Shown piece by piece: positions 1 through 8,761 of a DNA stretch of 37,210 nt (position 1 is the stretch's first letter; each line of letters opens with the position of its first letter). This DNA is from Streptomyces bohaiensis. Its GTDB lineage: Bacteria; Actinomycetota; Actinomycetes; Streptomycetales; Streptomycetaceae. The notes beneath the pieces were generated by a model. That model was not told where the DNA came from, searched no databases, and saw only the letters and a list, made by a program, of their open reading frames with translations. Both the position numbers and the translations under genes were made by a program. The stretch is from NCBI RefSeq assembly GCF_012033785.1, contig NZ_JAAVJC010000024.1, positions 1 to 37,210 of the forward strand. Reading direction: 5' to 3'.

Positions 1-247
1 CACCACCCCCGCCGACCGGCGACGGCGGCGTATCGACAGTCGAGCGGCACTGCGTTCCCTGACGGTGACGCTGCTGGCGGTCCTGCTGACCCTCGGCCCG
101 GCGGGGAATCCCGTGCGCTGCGGGACGCAGGGTGCGCACTGCGACCGCCCGGCCTCACCTCCCGGCACCGCGCTGTTCGAGAGTCCGGCAGGTGCCGCTG
201 GGTACCGTCCTGAGGCCGACCTCGGCACCGATCGGAAAGGGAGCGCA

Positions 248-1462
248 ATGCGCGACAGCGACCAGCACATCGGCGCCCGCATCGCCGAACAGCGACGGCT
301 CGCGCACCTCACCGGGCGCGGTCTGGCACAGCGGGCGTCGGTCTCCTACAGCCTGCTGACGAAGGTCGAGTCCGGGAACCGTCCCGCGTCCCCGGCCCTC
401 GTCGCGGCGGTGGCGCGCGCCCTGCACATCGAAGCCAGCACCCTGATGGGCCAGCCGTTCCAGGAGGACCAGCGCGACGCCCGGTACGAGGCGCCGCTGG
501 CCGCGGTCCGGGCCGCGCTGGAGAACTGGGACGTGCCGCTGGAACCGCAGACCGCTCCCCGGCCGCTGCGCGAGGTCCACCGCGACGTGCAGCGCATGAA
601 CGACATCCGCCGGGGCGCCGACTACCTCGCCGTCCTCAGCGGGACGCCCCCGCTCATCGAGGAGCTGGTGCAGCACTCGCACCGGCTGGAGGGACGGGAA
701 CTGGAGCGCCTGCACCGGGCGTTGGCGTTCGCCTACCGCTGCGTCCACGACGCGACGCACAAACTGGGCCACCTCGACCTGTCCAACATCATCCTGGCCC
801 GGATGGTCGTCAGCGCCGAGAAGTCCGCCGACCCGTACCTCGTGATGCTGACCGGATTCCTTCGGGCGCAGTCCTGCTTCTCCACCGGACGGCACGACAT
901 CGGGCTGCGCCTGATGGAGCAGTGCCTCGCCGACGTGGCGCCGGCGGCCGACCGGGGCGAGACACCCGCGCTGTGCGTGCAGGGCAACCTCCGGTTGCGC
1001 GCCACCATCCTCGCCGCGCGCACCGCGCCCGGGGTGAAGGCGGCGGCCGATGCCGCCCGTGCGCACTGGGACGAGGCGTGGGAGACCGCGCGCCGCCTCG
1101 GCGGCGAGACCACCAACTACCTGCTCTCGTACGGCCCGTCCAACGCGCTGGTCCACCAGGTCGCGCTGGAGGTGGAGGTGGGGGAGTACGGGCGGGCGCT
1201 GCGGCTGGCGGCGGACGTCCACCTCGATCCCGGCTTCGCGCGGCGGTACCCGGACCGGGTCAGCCACCACCTGATCGACATCAGCCGCGCCCAGTTGTGG
1301 ACCGGGGACCGCGCCGGGGCGTACGAGTCGCTGCGCCAGGCGCGCGCCGCCGCGCCGCAGCAGGTGCGGTTCCACCCTCAGGCACGGGACACCGTCCGCG
1401 CGCTGCGCCGCGCCGCCGACCGCGAGGGCGTCGGCGCCATGGCGCGGTGGATGGGCGTCTGA
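248..1462 (+). CDS. XRE-family helix-turn-helix regulator with long helical C-terminal domain
   Basis: A 404-residue protein. An N-terminal Cro/C1-type HTH spans about residues 9-65 (IGARIAEQRRLAHLTGRGLA, then SVSYSLLTKVESGNRPASPA and an ALHIEASTLMGQPF end). The remaining 330 residues are Ala/Arg/Leu-rich and helical, like the TPR-type sensor regions of many Streptomyces XRE regulators. I chose the ATG at 248 because AAGGGAG lies 4 bases upstream and the HTH begins just after it; the open frame continues upstream but has no good ribosome site. A 14-bp inverted repeat follows the gene, and then a 43-residue Cys-containing peptide. This layout is common for streptomycete XRE regulators paired with tiny proteins. 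The ligand and target genes cannot be read from sequence. A second protein of the same architecture lies at 20432-21604. Confidence 0.85.
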   Translation: MRDSDQHIGARIAEQRRLAHLTGRGLAQRASVSYSLLTKVESGNRPASPALVAAVARALHIEASTLMGQPFQEDQRDARYEAPLAAVRAALENWDVPLEPQTAPRPLREVHRDVQRMNDIRRGADYLAVLSGTPPLIEELVQHSHRLEGRELERLHRALAFAYRCVHDATHKLGHLDLSNIILARMVVSAEKSADPYLVMLTGFLRAQSCFSTGRHDIGLRLMEQCLADVAPAADRGETPALCVQGNLRLRATILAARTAPGVKAAADAARAHWDEAWETARRLGGETTNYLLSYGPSNALVHQVALEVEVGEYGRALRLAADVHLDPGFARRYPDRVSHHLIDISRAQLWTGDRAGAYESLRQARAAAPQQVRFHPQARDTVRALRRAADREGVGAMARWMGV

Positions 1463-1508
1463 CAGAACAGGCCCGGTTCCGAACAGAAGGCGACAACTGC
1501 GGTCAAGA

Positions 1509-1541
1509 GGGCGGTGTTTCACAAACTGTGAAACACCGCCC
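1509..1541. promoter_or_regulatory. Perfect 14-bp inverted repeat (operator or terminator)
   Basis: GGGCGGTGTTTCAC (1509-1522), a 5-base centre, then GTGAAACACCGCCC (1528-1541). It lies 46 bases after the XRE gene and 56 bases before the small gene at 1598. The core TTTCACAnnnTGTGAAA has the shape of a dimeric HTH operator. As RNA it could also terminate the XRE transcript, though no U-run follows. Confidence 0.6.
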
Positions 1542-1597
1542 GCCCACGACCCGCCACTCTGGTGACCTTACGTGTTCCTGCTGTCACGGGAGAGATG

Positions 1598-1729
1598 ATG
1601 CCCGAGCCGATTCCCTGGCCGGAGGGAACCCCGGAGCACATCCGGCGCCCCATTCCGCCGCTCTGTCCGACCTGCAACCGCATCCACCCACCGGCCCCCC
1701 ACCCCGACCCCGCCGACGCCGACGACTGA
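1598..1729 (+). CDS. Small Pro-rich protein with a CPTC motif
   Basis: A 43-residue peptide beginning MPEPIPWPEGTPEHIRRP, with a single Cys pair (CPTC) and a Pro/Asp tail ending DPADADD. Two ATGs are adjacent (1595 and 1598); the second is better spaced from GGGAG at 1588-1592. It follows the XRE regulator on the same strand, and small acidic or Cys-pair partners of such regulators are common in Streptomyces. The lone CxxC could bind metal only as a dimer. Function unknown; I rate it as a gene from the ribosome site, codon use and context. Confidence 0.5.
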   Translation: MPEPIPWPEGTPEHIRRPIPPLCPTCNRIHPPAPHPDPADADD

Positions 1730-1838
1730 GGGCGACGACCGACGCCGAACCATGATGGCGGCGGCTGTCGGCGGAGAGCGTCGGCGGCGATGGACGGGGC
1801 GCGGGGCGATCCGGATCCGGCGTGCGCGCCGACCCGTC

Positions 1839-2765
1839 CTACCGGGGCAGGAGTTCGTAGTCCTCGGTGTTCTCGACGAGCTCCCCGAGCCAGGTGCCGC
1901 CCGGCGGGACGTGGAGGCGCCAGTCGTCGTCGACCCAGGACAACGCGACCGCCACGGAGACGGTCACCTCGCGACCGCCCTGCCCGGCGCCCCGGGAGAG
2001 CAGATGCACGGTCAACTCCCCCACATCACCCACGTCATTGGTTGCGTCGATGGGGACGGGAACGTCGTAGCCGATCAACATGTCGTTGGGCGGCAGCGGT
2101 TCGCCGTCCTGGAGACCGTGTGACGCCCGGGCCACCTGGTAGTCGGCGTCGGTCCTGGTCAGCATCATCTCGGTGTCGCCGACCATCTGCCCGATGGCGG
2201 GGCAGAAGACATCGGGCCCGACCTGGGGTGCGACGCGTACGGAGTGGTGCATGGCGGCCAGGACCGCACCGCCGGTGTCCCGGCTGAACCCACCGGCCCC
2301 CTCCGGCCCGTGATTGCTGGGGCCGTGGGCGGGGCTGATCGGCAGCAGCGTTCCGTTCAGGTACTCGTACTGCACGCCGGTCCAGTCCAGCCCGCTCACC
2401 TCCGGCTGATCGGCCGGCTCGGACTCCCCGGATCCGTCGGACTGTGCGGGCCCGTCGGACTCGTCAGTCTCCTCGGGCTCCCCGGGCTCCTCCGACCCGT
2501 CGGACCCGTCGGACCCGTTCTGGCGGCGCATCGCATCGGCCATTTCCTCGGGGAGCCGATTCAGGTACTCCTCGCTCTCCCAGGGATTCCACTCCTCCGT
2601 CTCGGCGCTGGAGCCCGCAGAGTCGTCCGTCCGCGTCACGACGTACGAGTAGCCGAGGACCGCGATCATCCCCAGGAAGCTGCCGCCGATGCGGATGCCC
2701 TTCCACATGGCCTTGCGGTCTTCCTCGTCGGCCTTCTCCCACCCCGGGCGGCTGGGGCGGCTCAC
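1839..2765 (-). CDS. Hypothetical membrane-anchored protein with acidic linker
   Basis: A 308-residue protein from a GTG at 2765. About 25 charged residues are followed by one hydrophobic segment (residues about 24-43, GGSFLGMIAVLGYSYVV), then an acidic low-complexity linker with SDGSDGSEE-type runs to about residue 115, then a globular C-terminal half containing LTRTDADYQVARASHG and a beta-rich end (EVTVSVAVALSWVDDDWRLH). The likely topology is a cytoplasmic N-terminus, one membrane span, and an extracellular domain on a flexible stalk. The start overlaps the stop of the small upstream frame (GTGA), which suggests translational coupling. I do not recognise the family. Confidence 0.7.
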   Translation of the reverse strand: MSRPSRPGWEKADEEDRKAMWKGIRIGGSFLGMIAVLGYSYVVTRTDDSAGSSAETEEWNPWESEEYLNRLPEEMADAMRRQNGSDGSDGSEEPGEPEETDESDGPAQSDGSGESEPADQPEVSGLDWTGVQYEYLNGTLLPISPAHGPSNHGPEGAGGFSRDTGGAVLAAMHHSVRVAPQVGPDVFCPAIGQMVGDTEMMLTRTDADYQVARASHGLQDGEPLPPNDMLIGYDVPVPIDATNDVGDVGELTVHLLSRGAGQGGREVTVSVAVALSWVDDDWRLHVPPGGTWLGELVENTEDYELLPR

Positions 2766-2932
2766 CGAGCTGTCCCGGGAGTGGTGGAGTCGAAGCCGCC
2801 GATCAACCTCGCGCCCAGCACGGGGAGCGACGGCGCACTGCCCGCGTCGGCTGTGATCGCCGTCGATCGGCCACCCGAAGCGGAGGCCGGCCGCGTCGCC
2901 GTCCGGTCGCGATCACGAGCACGTTCCCTCAT
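2762..2932 (-). CDS. Small hypothetical protein, translationally coupled upstream gene
   Basis: A 56-residue frame starting MRERARDRDRTATRP and ending GGFDSTTPGTAR. Its TGA overlaps the GTG of the next gene (GTGA), the usual sign of coupled translation. The ATG at 2932 has GAAGGGA 7 bases upstream; a longer start at 2998 has no ribosome site. The composition is Arg/Ala-rich with no recognisable domain, so it may be only a leader frame for the membrane protein that follows. Confidence 0.35.
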   Translation of the reverse strand: MRERARDRDRTATRPASASGGRSTAITADAGSAPSLPVLGARLIGGFDSTTPGTAR

Positions 2933-3383
2933 CAGTGGTCCCTTCGGCTCCGCGCGGCGGAGAGCGGAGCTGATCCTGTCCAGTGCACGGATGAACATGA
3001 GTCAGGGAGATCGGGAGAAGACGTCGGTCTCCCGCCCCTTGCGCGCGCGTGTGGTGCGCCGCGCACCCCCCCCGGTGCGTGCTTGCCGCCCCCCGCCGCC
3101 GGCCGACGCCGCTCGCGCGGGAACACTAGCGGGGCTCGCGGCCCTCGGCCATCCCGACCGGCGGAACCCGGCCTGTGCGGGAAACGACGCCCGGGGCGGT
3201 CCGGTGACGGCGCGCAACGGCGGGCGCCTCGCCTCGCGGCAGCTGTCGCCGACCACCTGCCGCCGGTGAGCGGCGTGGCAGGTCGCCCGCACCAGGCGGA
3301 GCGAGCGGGCGCATCCGTCCGGGCGAGGGAGCGGCGGTGCGTCGGCGCACTGCGCCGCACCGGCCTCGGCTGGGACCGGGAGG
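2933..3383. other. Intergenic region, no gene recognised
   Basis: About 450 bases between the leftward hypothetical pair and the leftward TetR gene. Frames exist on both strands but are Arg/Pro/Gly-rich, as expected for uncoding high-GC DNA, and lack ribosome sites. It presumably holds the promoter of the leftward pair; I see no clear consensus. Confidence 0.5.
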
Positions 3384-4010
3384 TCAGTCCCGGGCGTACC
3401 GGGCGAGCATGGTCCGCACGGCCTCGTCGACGGCGGTGTCGACCTCGTCGGCGGTGGGGTTCCAGTCGGTCAGCAGCATCCGGGGCCAGAGCACGTAGTT
3501 GGCGATCATCCCGAGGAACTGGTTCGCCGCGCTCTCGGCGTCGGGGACGTCGGCGTTGCCCGCCTCGTGCTCGGCTTCCAAGTAGCGCTGCACGGAGGTG
3601 AAGTAGGGCAGCTTGCCGAGTTGGAACTGCATCTGCCCCAGCTCGGGGAAGCGGGGCAGTTCGGCGATGACGATCCGGAACAGCGCCGCCATCGTCGGCC
3701 GGCCGATCAGTTCGGCGTAGCGGTGGCCGACGGCCGTCAGTCCGGCGCGGAGGTCCCCGCTCTGCGGCTGGTCGACGGCGTCGGCGTCGTCGCGCTTCCA
3801 GGACTCGGTGACGATGGCCTCGAAGAGGGCCGCCTTGGTGGGGAACTGCTTGAACAGGGTGGACTTCGAGACCTCGGCGGCCTCCGCGATCCGCGCCAGC
3901 GAGGTGCCGTCGTAGCCGCGCTCCAGGAACAGCGCCGCGGCGGCGGTGGTGATCGCCTCGCGCTTCTGCTGGGCGAGCCGGCGGTGGTGTGCGGAGAGCT
4001 CTGCTGCCAT
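3384..4010 (-). CDS. TetR/AcrR-family transcriptional repressor
   Basis: A 208-residue protein. The HTH is at the N-terminus: KREAITTAAAALFLERGYDG, then TSLARIAEAAEVSKSTLFKQ and FPTKAALFEAIV, a textbook TetR recognition region. The rest is an all-helical ligand and dimer domain (AALFRIVIAELPRFPELG, then NQFLGMIANYVLWPRMLL). The start is set at MAAELSAHHRRLAQQ (4010), because the longer frame would run across the operator region. It is divergent from an SDR oxidoreductase with two copies of the same 16-bp palindrome between them, so it very probably represses both itself and the SDR gene until an inducer binds. The inducer is unknown. Confidence 0.93.
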   Translation of the reverse strand: MAAELSAHHRRLAQQKREAITTAAAALFLERGYDGTSLARIAEAAEVSKSTLFKQFPTKAALFEAIVTESWKRDDADAVDQPQSGDLRAGLTAVGHRYAELIGRPTMAALFRIVIAELPRFPELGQMQFQLGKLPYFTSVQRYLEAEHEAGNADVPDAESAANQFLGMIANYVLWPRMLLTDWNPTADEVDTAVDEAVRTMLARYARD

Positions 4011-4037
4011 GCGTCCCAGTATGCCGCAGCCCCGAGG

Positions 4038-4104
4038 CGAGTCACTTGACTCGTCTCTTGTGGTACACCTACCGTGATGAGTGAAAGGCGAGTCGAGTGA
4101 CTCG
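4038..4104. promoter_or_regulatory. Divergent promoter region with two TetR operator copies
   Basis: Two 16-bp palindromes of the form CGAGTC-N4-GACTCG occur at 4038-4053 (CGAGTCACTTGACTCG) and 4089-4104 (CGAGTCGAGTGACTCG), 51 bp apart. The first has further matching flanks (GAG...CTC). A plausible rightward promoter is TTGACT (4047-4052), 17 bp, TACCGT (4070-4075), with its -35 inside operator 1. Repressor bound there would block the SDR promoter directly. Confidence 0.8.
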
Positions 4105-4159
4105 CATCGCAACCGCGGTGCCGGCTGACTCCGGCAGCCGCCCGGTGAGGGAGCAGCTC

Positions 4160-4918
4160 ATGACCACCGACAAGATCGCTCTGGTGACCGGCGCCAACCG
4201 CGGCCTGGGCCGCGCGGCCGCCATCGCCCTGGCCGCCCGCGGGCTGCGGGTCGTCGTCACCCACCGTGGCGACCCGGCGGGGGCGGAGAAGACGGTGAAG
4301 CAGGTGCAGGCGGCGGGCGGAACGGCTGCTGCGCTCCGGCTCGACATCCGTGACGTCGACTCCTTCCCGTCCTTCACCTCCGAGTTGAGCGAGCAGCTGG
4401 AGCGCTGGGGAGCCTCGCGGCTCGACGTCCTGGTCAACAACGCGGGAGTGGGGGTCTTCGGGCCGCTGGAGGCGGTCACGGTCGAGGACTTCGACGCCGT
4501 GATGGGCACCAACGTCCGGGGGACGTTCTTCCTCACCCAGGCGATCGCGCCCCTGCTGGCCCAGGGCGGCAGCGTCATCAACGTCTCGACGTCGCTGACC
4601 CGCCACACCAGCCCCGCCACCTCGGTCTACTCCGCCTCGAAGGCCGCCGTCGAAGCCCTCAGCCGCACCCTCGCCGGCGAACTCGGCGCGCGCGGAATCC
4701 GCGTCAACTCCATCGCCCCCGGGCCGACCGCCACCGACTTCAACGGGGGAGCGATGCGGGACAACGCCGAGATGCGCCAAGTGCTCGCCGGACAGACCGC
4801 CTTCGGCCGCGTCGGCGAACCCGAGGAGATCGGCGACGCCATCGCCACCCTGGCCACCGACGGCCTGCGCTGGGTCACCGCCCAACGCATCGAGGTCTCC
4901 GGCGGCGCCTTCCTCTGA
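4160..4918 (+). CDS. Short-chain dehydrogenase/reductase (SDR)
   Basis: A 252-residue classical SDR. It has the cofactor motif TGANRGLG near residue 12, the NNAG motif (VLVNNAGVGVFG), a serine strand (INVSTSLT), the catalytic YSASK pair (YxxxK), and the IAPGPTATDF segment after it. It should be an NAD(P)(H)-dependent oxidoreductase of unknown substrate. The ATG at 4160 has GAGGGAG 6 bases upstream; the frame could start at 4097, but that start lies within operator 2. Control by the divergent TetR is strongly suggested, so it may detoxify or modify the regulator's ligand. Its last codons form one arm of a 21-bp inverted repeat next to CRISPR array 1. Confidence 0.95.
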   Translation: MTTDKIALVTGANRGLGRAAAIALAARGLRVVVTHRGDPAGAEKTVKQVQAAGGTAAALRLDIRDVDSFPSFTSELSEQLERWGASRLDVLVNNAGVGVFGPLEAVTVEDFDAVMGTNVRGTFFLTQAIAPLLAQGGSVINVSTSLTRHTSPATSVYSASKAAVEALSRTLAGELGARGIRVNSIAPGPTATDFNGGAMRDNAEMRQVLAGQTAFGRVGEPEEIGDAIATLATDGLRWVTAQRIEVSGGAFL

Positions 4919-4961
4919 CCGGCGGCTGGCGGTGGAGGGCGGTCAGAGGAAGGCGCCGCCG
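4900..4961. terminator. 21-bp perfect inverted repeat at the SDR 3' end
   Basis: GGCGGCGCCTTCCTCTGACC (4901-4920) is exactly reverse-complementary to 4941-4960, and C4900/G4961 add one more pair; the loop is 20 bases. The left arm contains the SDR stop codon. It sits between the rightward SDR transcript and the leftward array 1 transcript, so a two-way terminator is the simplest reading. Confidence 0.7.
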
Positions 4962-4976
4962 AGGCGGGGTAGCCCA

Positions 4977-7900
4977 CGTGTCGCCCCGCTCGCGCGGGAA
5001 ACACCACCCTCCGCTCACTGTCGACCTGATGGACGCCGGACCACCCCCGCTCGCGCGGGGAACACCCCCTGATCTCGACCGCGGTGACGGGATAGTGCGG
5101 ACCACCCCCGCTCGCGCGGGGAACACTCGGCGTTCGAGAGTCGCGGTGACCATGGCTGCGGACCACCCCCGCTCGCGCGGGGAACACCGGAGTTGGGCGC
5201 GGACGGCCTGCTGGATCTGCGGACCACCCCCGCTCGCGCGGGGAACACGGCGTCCTCCACACCGGGAACGTCCCCAAGGGCGGACCACCCCCGCTCGCGC
5301 GGGGAACACGTCCTCGGACCCGGCTACCGCCTCGATGCTGAAGGACCACCCCCGCTCGCGCGGGGAACAAGGTGCGGACGTCGACGCCGAACATGTCCGC
5401 CGCGGACCACCCCCGCTCGCGCGGGGAACACCTCGCCCTGGTCGGGGACCGGGGTGCCGACCTCGGACCACCCCCGCTCGCGCGGGGAACACGATGTGGC
5501 CCTGCGCCGCAGCGTGCTCAGCTCCGGACCACCCCCGCTCGCGCGGGGAACACGCCACCGGACAGGTCCCCGAGGTCGAAGTCGACGGACCACCCCCGCT
5601 CGCGCGGGGAACACGCCGAGTACGCCCGGCTGATGCCGCTGCACATCGGACCACCCCCGCTCGCGCGGGGAACACGAGCGGCTGGCTGAGCCGTGCCGAG
5701 CTTGCCGCGGACCACCCCCGCTCGCGCGGGGAACACCTGGAGCGCCCCTACACCGTCGGCTCCGTCAGCGGACCACCCCCGCTCGCGCGGGGAACACGCA
5801 GATCCGCATCCCAGACGAGGACTGGGCAGCGGACCACCCCCGCTCGCGCGGGGAACACTGCTCCCTGTATGAGCGGCTGCCTGCCCCGCGCGGACCACCC
5901 CCGCTCGCGCGGGGAACACGGCGCCACGATCACCGGCCCGATGTCGCCGCACGGACCACCCCCGCTCGCGCGGGGAACACGGAGTACTCCACCACTGGGC
6001 CGTCCTGGGCGCCGGACCACCCCCGCTCGCGCGGGGAACACCCTCGCCCTGCCATTCCTCATCCCACTCGAACCGGACCACCCCCGCTCGCGCGGGGAAC
6101 ACCGGGCTCGTTCATCGAGGCTCCTGAGAAGATCCGGACCACCCCCGCTCGCGCGGGGAACACCACGGGCACACCGAGGATCACCCACGCGTAATCGGAC
6201 CACCCCCGCTCGCGCGGGGAACACGAGCCGGCTGAGGACCGTGTGGTCCAACTGCGCGGACCACCCCCGCTCGCGCGGGGAACACCGTGGACTACGCGGC
6301 GGTAGAAATGCGCGTCCTGGACCACCCCCGCTCGCGCGGGGAACACCGGAGGCCGGAGAGCACGGTGATCTCCCGGGCCGGACCACCCCCGCTCGCGCGG
6401 GGAACACGCATACCGCCCCATACCGGGCGCCGACCACCCCGGACCACCCCCGCTCGCGCGGGGAACACCAGGAGTCGGCGCCTACGAGCTCGGAGGTCGT
6501 CGGACCACCCCCGCTCGCGCGGGGAACACCTCATCCTGCTCAAGCCCGTGATCGTCACGTGCGGACCACCCCCGCTCGCGCGGGGAACACGCGGCGAGAC
6601 CCTGAAGCTCCTCAGCAAACGGCGGATCACCCCCGCTCGCGCGGGGAACACCGGCTGAGTCAGTTCGTCCGGGGAGGATCTACCGGACCACCCCCGCTCG
6701 CGCGGGGAACACCCAGTCGTACATGTCGAAGGGCTGCGGGCCGTCGGACCACCCCCGCTCGCGCGGGGAACACGCGTATCCGGCGATGATGTCGCGGGCC
6801 GGAGTCGGACCACCCCCGCTCGCGCGGGGAACACGCCGTCCTCGCCGCCGTGGCGTGGCTGATGCTCGGACCACCCCCGCTCGCGCGGGGAACACATCGG
6901 ACCGGGTGAGATTGCGGGGCTCCGGTCGGGACCACCCCCGCTCGCGCGGGGAACACAGCTGGGCGGTCGCCTCGATCCGACGCTCACGCGGACCACCCCC
7001 GCTCGCGCGGGGAACACATCGCCGCAGCGGCGTCCAGGTCGACGCCGATCGGACCACCCCCGCTCGCGCGGGGAACACGTCATGTCCCACGACGGCGGTG
7101 CGCCGGTGTACGGACCACCCCCGCTCGCGCGGGGAACACTCACGGCCGGTCTGGTCCATGCGCCACGGGCCCGGACCACCCCCGCTCGCGCGGGGAACAC
7201 ACGGTCAAGGGATGGGTTCTGAACACGTCGTTCGGACCACCCCCGCTCGCGCGGGGAACACGGGATGTGGGGCCCGGATACTCCGGGCGGGGAAGGACCA
7301 CCCCCGCTCGCGCGGGGAACACACCCTCGCCGAACTGCACGTCATCGTCGTCCGCGGACCACCCCCGCTCGCGCGGGGAACACGGCCGCCCCTCTACCGA
7401 CGCCTGCTCGCCCTCCGGACCACCCCCGCTCGCGCGGGGAACACCCGGTCGACGACGACGCCTTCGTCATCCACGACGGACCACCCCCGCTCGCGCGGGG
7501 AACACCCGTTTCAGCGGGGGTGGTCACTGGTCGGTTCCGGACCACCCCCGCTCGCGCGGGGAACACACAACCCCGGGCACTGGCTGCGCCGCGACTGGCG
7601 GACCACCCCCGCTCGCGCGGGGAACACTCCGTCCTGCTCGGTCAGGTGGTGCGCTTCTTCGGACCACCCCCGCTCGCGCGGGGAACACGCGGGCCGGGGG
7701 CGGGAGCGTGGCGCTCATCGCGGACCACCCCCGCTCGCGCGGGGAACACGGCGGCGCGGGCAACCGCCGTGCGGTCGCGCGCGGACCACCCCCGCTCGCG
7801 CGGGGAACACGCGCCGGGGTCGACCGGGCGGGTGGTGCCGGGCGGACCACCCCCGCTCGCGCGGGGAACACGCCTCCTCGGAACGGGCCCGCTCCTCGTC

Positions 7901-8481
7901 GGCCGGACCACCCCCGCTCGCGCGGGGAACACATCCACCATTCGATGGGGTGGACCGCGGACGACGGACCACCCCCGCTCGCGCGGGGAACACGCGAGCT
8001 CCGTCACCAGCCGACCGAAGTCCGTCGGACCACCCCCGCTCGCGCGGGGAACACGCGGCCAACTCCTTGGCCGCACGGTCGCGGGCCGGACCACCCCCGC
8101 TCGCGCGGGGAACACGTCGACTCCTCCACGTTCGCGAATCCGGCGCGCGGACCACCCCCGCTCGCGCGGGGAACACTACGACGGGAGATCCGGACTCGTC
8201 ACGGAGCGCGGACCACCCCCGCTCGCGCGGGGAACACCCGCGCCCCGGCGACCCCGACGGCCCACACATCGGACCACCCCCGCTCGCGCGGGGAACACCC
8301 GGGGGGTGAGTCCCACCCTGTGGCACACCCCGGACCACCCCCGCTCGCGCGGGGAACACCGGTAGGGGTTGGTTTCGGTGGTCCCCGGTGCCGGACCACC
8401 CCCGCTCGCGCGGGGAACACGCGAACAGCCACAGCGGGTCCGGCACGGACCGCGGACCACCCCCGCTCGCGCGGGGAACAC
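4977..8481 (-). CRISPR. CRISPR array 1, type I-E, 58 repeats and 57 spacers
   Basis: Strict 61-bp period: a 28-base repeat (plus strand GGACCACCCCCGC, TCGCGCGG, GGAACAC) and 33-base spacers, from 4977 to the last repeat at 8454-8481. In transcript sense it reads GTGTTCCCCGCGCGAGCGG..., a typical actinobacterial type I-E repeat, with hairpin CCCCGC-GCGA-GCGGGG. The base before GGACC is C in nearly every unit, so the functional repeat is 29 bases ending in G, with 32-base spacers. The leftmost copy (4977-5004) is degenerate in its first seven bases and marks the old, leader-distal end. Variants: the copy at 5343 ends AACAA, and the copy at 6624 has T at position 4. The leader lies to the right, so transcription is leftward. 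Confidence 0.98.
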
Positions 8482-8563
8482 CCTTCCCGAGCTGCGGCGT
8501 TAGGAGGGCTTTGCAAATCCTTTGCCATGCGTCGTGGAGGTCATGCGTGGCATCCTGCCAGAG
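8482..8563 (-). promoter_or_regulatory. Leader of CRISPR array 1
   Basis: This segment next to the newest repeat is conserved beside all three arrays. In transcript direction the strongest block is TGGCAAAGGATTTGCAAAGC, about 25-45 bases before the first repeat, with two GCAAAG motifs. Further upstream are ATGACC and a CTCTGGCA-GATGCC block. It should hold the array promoter and the spacer-integration signals. I could not pick a confident -35/-10 pair. Confidence 0.85.
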
Positions 8564-8614
8564 CTGTCGAGTTGGGGTGCGCTGTGGAGAGGAGAACCTC
8601 TCGGTTGGTCCTCC

Positions 8615-8721
8615 AGGCCGCGCTCGCGCGAGGGAGGAAACGCCTCGCCACCTGCGACGTCAGGGCCGCTTTGCAATTCCTTTGCCAGCGGGTTCTCTCA
8701 TCTCCCCGACGCGTTGTCAGA
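8615..8721 (-). repeat. Decayed fourth CRISPR leader with repeat remnant
   Basis: 8643-8687 aligns without gaps to the array 2 leader (roughly 80 percent by my count), ending GCTTTGCAATTCCTTTGCCA on the plus strand. Further along, TTGTCAGA (8714-8721) matches the array 3 leader. Just left of it, 8615-8642 holds CGCTCGCGCG followed by AGGGAGGAAACG, resembling the repeat centre and its GGGGAACAC end. It has the same orientation as the live leaders and lies in the cas3 upstream region. Confidence 0.7.
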
Positions 8722-8761
8722 CCCGTGTGGTGAGGTGAAGCCAAGAGATCCGGGGAGAGCT

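Noticed and set aside
155..1522. Long leftward frame opposite the first XRE regulator
   Set aside because: Arg/Gly/Val-rich mirror of a real gene; it lacks a ribosome site and any recognisable motif.
4978..8481. Long open frames across array 1 (and likewise arrays 2 and 3) with repeating ARAGNT, PRSRGEH or PPLARGT peptides
   Set aside because: They are the CRISPR repeat read in successive frames; the 61-bp period shifts the frame each unit. They are not proteins.
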